Positions 25,301 through 27,207 of a stretch of DNA of 27,207 nucleotides are shown here, piece after piece. The stretch's first letter is position 1, and each line of letters begins with the position of its first letter. This DNA comes from an uncultured Muribaculaceae bacterium (GTDB lineage: Bacteria; Bacteroidota; Bacteroidia; Bacteroidales; Muribaculaceae). The notes under the pieces were generated by a model. It had not been told where the DNA came from and did no database searches. It worked only from the letters and a program-made list of their open reading frames with translations. The DNA is taken from NCBI GenBank assembly GCA_910589055.1, contig CAJURN010000030.1, forward strand, positions 1 to 27,207, in the 5' to 3' direction. The position numbers and the translations under genes are program-made.

Positions 25301-25535
25301 TCTCGATTACGCGCTCCACGAAGTAGGGCGTGACGGGGAGGAAGTAAATCTTGTCGGCGAATCCGTCGGAGGTCTGTACGGTGGCGATATTGGGATTAAT
25401 CAGCACTGTGGCTATTCCTTCTTCCTTCAAGGCTTTGAGGGCCTGCGCGCCGGAGTAGTCAAATTCGCCGGCCTCGCCAATCTTGAGGGCGCCGCTGCCG
25501 AGCAGGAGCACTTTCTTGATGTCTTCTCTGTTCAT
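22308..25535 (-). CDS. carB: Carbamoyl-phosphate synthase large subunit
   Basis: A 1075-residue synthetase subunit (E. coli 1073) that makes carbamoyl phosphate for pyrimidine and arginine synthesis from bicarbonate, two ATP and ammonia channelled from CarA. The start at 25535 gives MNREDIKKVLLLGSGALKIGEAGEFDYSG; the frame extends 21 codons further but without family similarity. Two homologous ATP-grasp halves are visible, each opening with a GSG motif (VLLLGSGALKIGEA and IVVLGSGAYRIGSS), followed by the C-terminal MGS-like regulatory domain (STGTAKQ, LVVNIPKNL, IRRAAIDLNIPLLTNARLA). carA lies 43 bp upstream in the same operon. Confidence 0.98.
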   Translation of the reverse strand: MNREDIKKVLLLGSGALKIGEAGEFDYSGAQALKALKEEGIATVLINPNIATVQTSDGFADKIYFLPVTPYFVERVIEKERPDGILLAFGGQTALNCGVELFKSGILEKYNVQVLGTPVQAIMDTEDRELFVEKLDEIDVRTIRSEAVDNIDDALRVASDLGYPVIVRAAYALGGLGSGFCDDDAQLQALVEKALAFSPQVLVEKSLKGWKEVEYEVVRDRYDNCITVCNMENFDPLGIHTGESIVVAPSQTLSNDDYHYLRSLAIKIIRHVGIVGECNVQYAYDPASMDYRVIEVNARLSRSSALASKATGYPLAFVAAKLALGYGLFDLKNSITHKTSAFFEPALDYVVCKIPRWDLGKFHGVDRKIGSSMKSVGEVMAIGRTFEEAIQKGLRMIGQGMHGFVENRPLEINDIDAALQSPTDKRIFVISKAMRAGYSVDRIHELTKIDRWFLYKLQNIMDTSRELEQYDEAEKVPAALLRQAKQQGFSDFQIARSLFKDAMGKDTEASILHVRNVRKQLGIVPVVKQIDTLAAEYPAETNYLYLTYNGTHNDIDYTGDHRSIVVLGSGAYRIGSSVEFDWCSVNALMTVKQQGWRSVMINYNPETVSTDYDMCDRLYFDELTFERVMDILELEKPHGTILSVGGQIPNNLATRLDAQGVNILGTSALSIDNAEDRHKFSAMLDNLGIDQPRWRELTSLEDINDFVAEVGYPVLVRPSYVLSGAAMNVCSNHDELVRFLRLAANVSKQHPVVVSEFIQFAKEIEMDAVADKGEIKAYAISEHIEFAGVHSGDATIQFPPQKLYVETMRRIKKVSARIAAALNISGPFNIQFLAKNNDIKVIECNLRASRSFPFVSKVLKINFIDLATKIMLGLPVEKPAKSAFDLDYVGVKASQFSFSRLQGADPVLGVDMASTGEVGCIGDDTNEAVLKALLAVGLRVPSKAVLLSTGTAKQKADMLDAARLLHKSGLTIYATGGTCQFLNENGVPAIRVYWPSQPDMEPQALQLLHDHAVDLVVNIPKNLTGTELSNGRKIRRAAIDLNIPLLTNARLASAFIHAFTELPLDKIQIRSWDEY

Positions 25536-25578
25536 TTTGCTGGATTTGGGGGTGTGATATGTGTGAAGGGAAGGAATG

Positions 25579-26718
25579 TCATTTGAGGAGCGCAACAAAT
25601 TCGTCGAAAAGGAATTCTGTGTCGCGCGGACCGCTGGATGCCTCGGGGTGGAACTGTGCCGAGAACCAGGGCTTGGTCTTGTGGCGGATGCCTTCGTTTG
25701 TGCCGTCGTTCATGTTGATGAACAGCGGTTCCCAATCGACGGGAAGAGTGTCGTTGTCAACGGCGAAACCATGGTTCTGGGATGTCACGAAGCAACGCTC
25801 TGTGCCTACGCGGCGCACGGGCTGGTTGTGGCTGCGGTGGCCGTATTTGAGCTTGTAGGTGCTTGCGCCCGCGGCCTTGGCCAGTAGCTGGTTGCCCATG
25901 CAGATTCCGCAGATGGGCAGGTCGGTGTTCATCGCTTTGCGGATGTTGTCTACGGTAGCCTGGGCGAAGTCGGGGTTGCCGGGGCCGTTGCTGATGAAAA
26001 GACCGTCGTAGCGGATGTTGTTGAAGTCGAAATCCCATGGAACACGCACCACGCGCACGCCGCGGTGGAGCAGGCAACGGATGATGTTGTGCTTGATGCC
26101 GCAGTCGACCAGTACGACCGTCTTGCGTCCGTCGGCGGGGAATTCTATCATTCCATCGGCTCCCGGAGCGGGAAGAGACGTGGGAGCGGAGTCAATGCTG
26201 TCATATACGAGCACTTCCGCGCAGGATGTCTTTGCAATGAGATTTTCGGCGTTCGGATTATAAAAATCGACATCCTCACAGCCTTCAATGATAATCTTGC
26301 CGAGCATGGAGCCATGCTGACGGAGATGTTTTGTAAGGGCGCGGGTGTCGATTCCTTGGATACCGGGGATTTTTTCCTCCTTGAGCCATTGGGCCAGCGA
26401 TCGGTCGGCGAGCCAGTGGCTGTGATGGTTGGCGTAATCTTGTGCTATGATGGCACGGCAATGGATTCGTGAGCCTTCGTAGTGATTGCGGAGGTCGGGG
26501 GAGCCGTCGGATGGCGGAACGCCGTAATTGCCCAGAAGTGGAAAGGTGGTGACTAAAATCTGACCTTCATAAGACGGGTCGGTCAGACTTTCAGGATAGC
26601 CGGTCATGGCGGTGTTGAAAACCACTTCGCCGGCAGTAGAGCCCTCGTAGCCGAAGGAGATGCCTTGAAAGGATGTGCCGTCCTCGAGAGTGAGGACCGC
26701 GCGCTTTGTCGCCTGCAT
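25579..26718 (-). CDS. carA: Carbamoyl-phosphate synthase small subunit (glutaminase)
   Basis: A 379-residue glutamine amidotransferase subunit that supplies ammonia to CarB. The N-terminal CPSase small-chain domain (VLTLEDGTSFQGISFGYEG, VFNTAMTGYPESLTDPSY) is followed by a class I amidotransferase domain. Its triad is Cys273 in GICMGNQL, His357 and Glu359 in AQFHPEASSGP, close to the E. coli positions. The order carA-carB with a 43-bp gap is the usual operon. A hairpin lies in its leader. Confidence 0.97.
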   Translation of the reverse strand: MQATKRAVLTLEDGTSFQGISFGYEGSTAGEVVFNTAMTGYPESLTDPSYEGQILVTTFPLLGNYGVPPSDGSPDLRNHYEGSRIHCRAIIAQDYANHHSHWLADRSLAQWLKEEKIPGIQGIDTRALTKHLRQHGSMLGKIIIEGCEDVDFYNPNAENLIAKTSCAEVLVYDSIDSAPTSLPAPGADGMIEFPADGRKTVVLVDCGIKHNIIRCLLHRGVRVVRVPWDFDFNNIRYDGLFISNGPGNPDFAQATVDNIRKAMNTDLPICGICMGNQLLAKAAGASTYKLKYGHRSHNQPVRRVGTERCFVTSQNHGFAVDNDTLPVDWEPLFINMNDGTNEGIRHKTKPWFSAQFHPEASSGPRDTEFLFDEFVALLK

Positions 26719-26771
26719 ATATTAGAAACGTATTATGGTGACAGTTGAATTATAGGCCTTCCGTCGTATTC

Positions 26772-26791
26772 CCGCAAAGGGATTTTTGCGG
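26772..26791 (-). promoter_or_regulatory. Hairpin in the car leader
   Basis: CCGCAAA and TTTGCGG form a 7-bp stem with a 6-nt loop inside the predicted carAB leader, about 55-75 bp before the carA start. No known pyrimidine or arginine control element is recognised. Confidence 0.35.
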
Positions 26792-26799
26792 AGACCATG

Positions 26800-26807
26800 C
26801 AAAGTTA
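26800..26807 (-). promoter_or_regulatory. Promoter -7 box for carAB
   Basis: On the minus strand the sequence reads TAACTTTG, the same box as before the tRNA gene, about 80 bp upstream of the carA start. No TTTG stands at the expected -33 distance. Confidence 0.5.
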
Positions 26808-27072
26808 CGACTTTTTTTTCTCTTATCATGAGAAACTGATAAGAAACTGCCCAAAATTTGTCGTTACATGCTGTTTCCGGAGCGAGGCGAGGGATTTTTT
26901 GCAGTGTGAGGCGAGGAGCGGTACAAATTGCGCCGCGTCGCCCTATATAATATATAATAATGTGTGTCCGGATAGTGTTGCGCGGATGCTTCATCCTGAA
27001 CTGCCCTGAGAGGAGAAAAATCACGAAAAATCAAAAAAAAGCGGGAAAATGATGAAAAAAAGTCCGGAAAAT
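26808..27072. other. Intergenic stretch without recognised gene
   Basis: This stretch lies between the carAB and tRNA-Thr promoters. It is A/T-rich at both ends, with an AT tract near 26944-26960 and two copies of GAGGCGAGG (26884 and 26908). No protein-like frame or RNA gene is recognised. Confidence 0.5.
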
Positions 27073-27103
27073 TTTGCTGGTTTGAAAATGTTGCGTAACT
27101 TTG
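27073..27103 (+). promoter_or_regulatory. Promoter of the tRNA-Thr gene
   Basis: TTTG (27073-27076), a 19-bp spacer and TAACTTTG (27096-27103) give one of the best matches in the window to TTTG-N19-21-TAnnTTTG. The tRNA begins 54 bp downstream. Confidence 0.7.
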
Positions 27104-27156
27104 CAAGCGCAAAAGGGAAACGAACTCTCCCTGATGCGAGAGAAAATTGAAAACCC

Positions 27157-27207
27157 GCCTCTTTAGCTCAGTTGGCCAGAGCACGTGATTTGTAATCTCG
27201 GGGTCGT
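27157..27207 (+). tRNA. tRNA-Thr (anticodon UGU), truncated by window end
   Basis: The sequence folds as a tRNA 5' part: acceptor strand GCCTCTT (27157-27163), TA, D-stem GCTC/GAGC with AGTTGGCCA loop, anticodon arm CGTGA-TTTGTAA-TCTCG. The seven-base loop places TGT at positions 34-36, decoding ACA (Thr). The T-arm and 3' acceptor strand are beyond the window. Confidence 0.9.

Overview
This window looks like chromosomal DNA from a gut-type member of the Bacteroidales, probably near Muribaculaceae; the family is inferred, the order is firmer. The supporting signs are TAnnTTTG-type promoter boxes (TATCTTTG, TAACTTTG), short leaders without clear Shine-Dalgarno sequences, type IX secretion (T9SS) C-terminal signals, lipoproteins with acidic residues after the lipid-bearing Cys, a lipoprotein-type TamA homologue (TamL-like) and a secreted GH29 fucosidase.

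Layout. 1-65 is the 3' end of an unidentified gene. 134-5329 (+) holds a T9SS-exported gingipain-like C25 cysteine protease followed by two tandem serpin lipoproteins, closed by a strong terminator at 5560-5610; a 164-bp inverted-repeat element lies just before it. 5736-8434 (-) is the housekeeping cluster ruvX-def-ettA, read from a region with two 55-bp repeats that each carry a promoter. Divergent from it, 8642-13788 (+) encodes a TPR-like sensor histidine kinase, a TamL-like outer-membrane assembly protein and a phosphoglycolate-phosphatase-like HAD enzyme. 13761-15035 (-) is a secreted histidine acid phosphatase whose 3' end overlaps the HAD gene. 15116-16474 (+) is purB.

Downstream of purB, 16594-19202 looks like an insertion. 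It carries a secreted FN3-like T9SS cargo gene (-), an unusually structured upstream region with two tiny convergent ORFs, and a block of REP-like hairpins. It is bounded by a second copy of the last 17 codons of purB plus its terminator at 19203-19373. Then come a GH29 alpha-L-fucosidase, aldose 1-epimerase and carA-carB, all on the minus strand, and finally a tRNA-Thr(UGU) cut by the window end, with its own good promoter.

The core metabolic genes (purB, carAB, def, ruvX, ettA) are ordinary. The accessory signal is in two places: the protease/serpin module, which could be a surface-exposed protease with its own inhibitors, and the purB-duplication-bounded cassette. No transposase, integrase or CRISPR array is visible. 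All functions are assigned from motifs read by eye; no database search was run.
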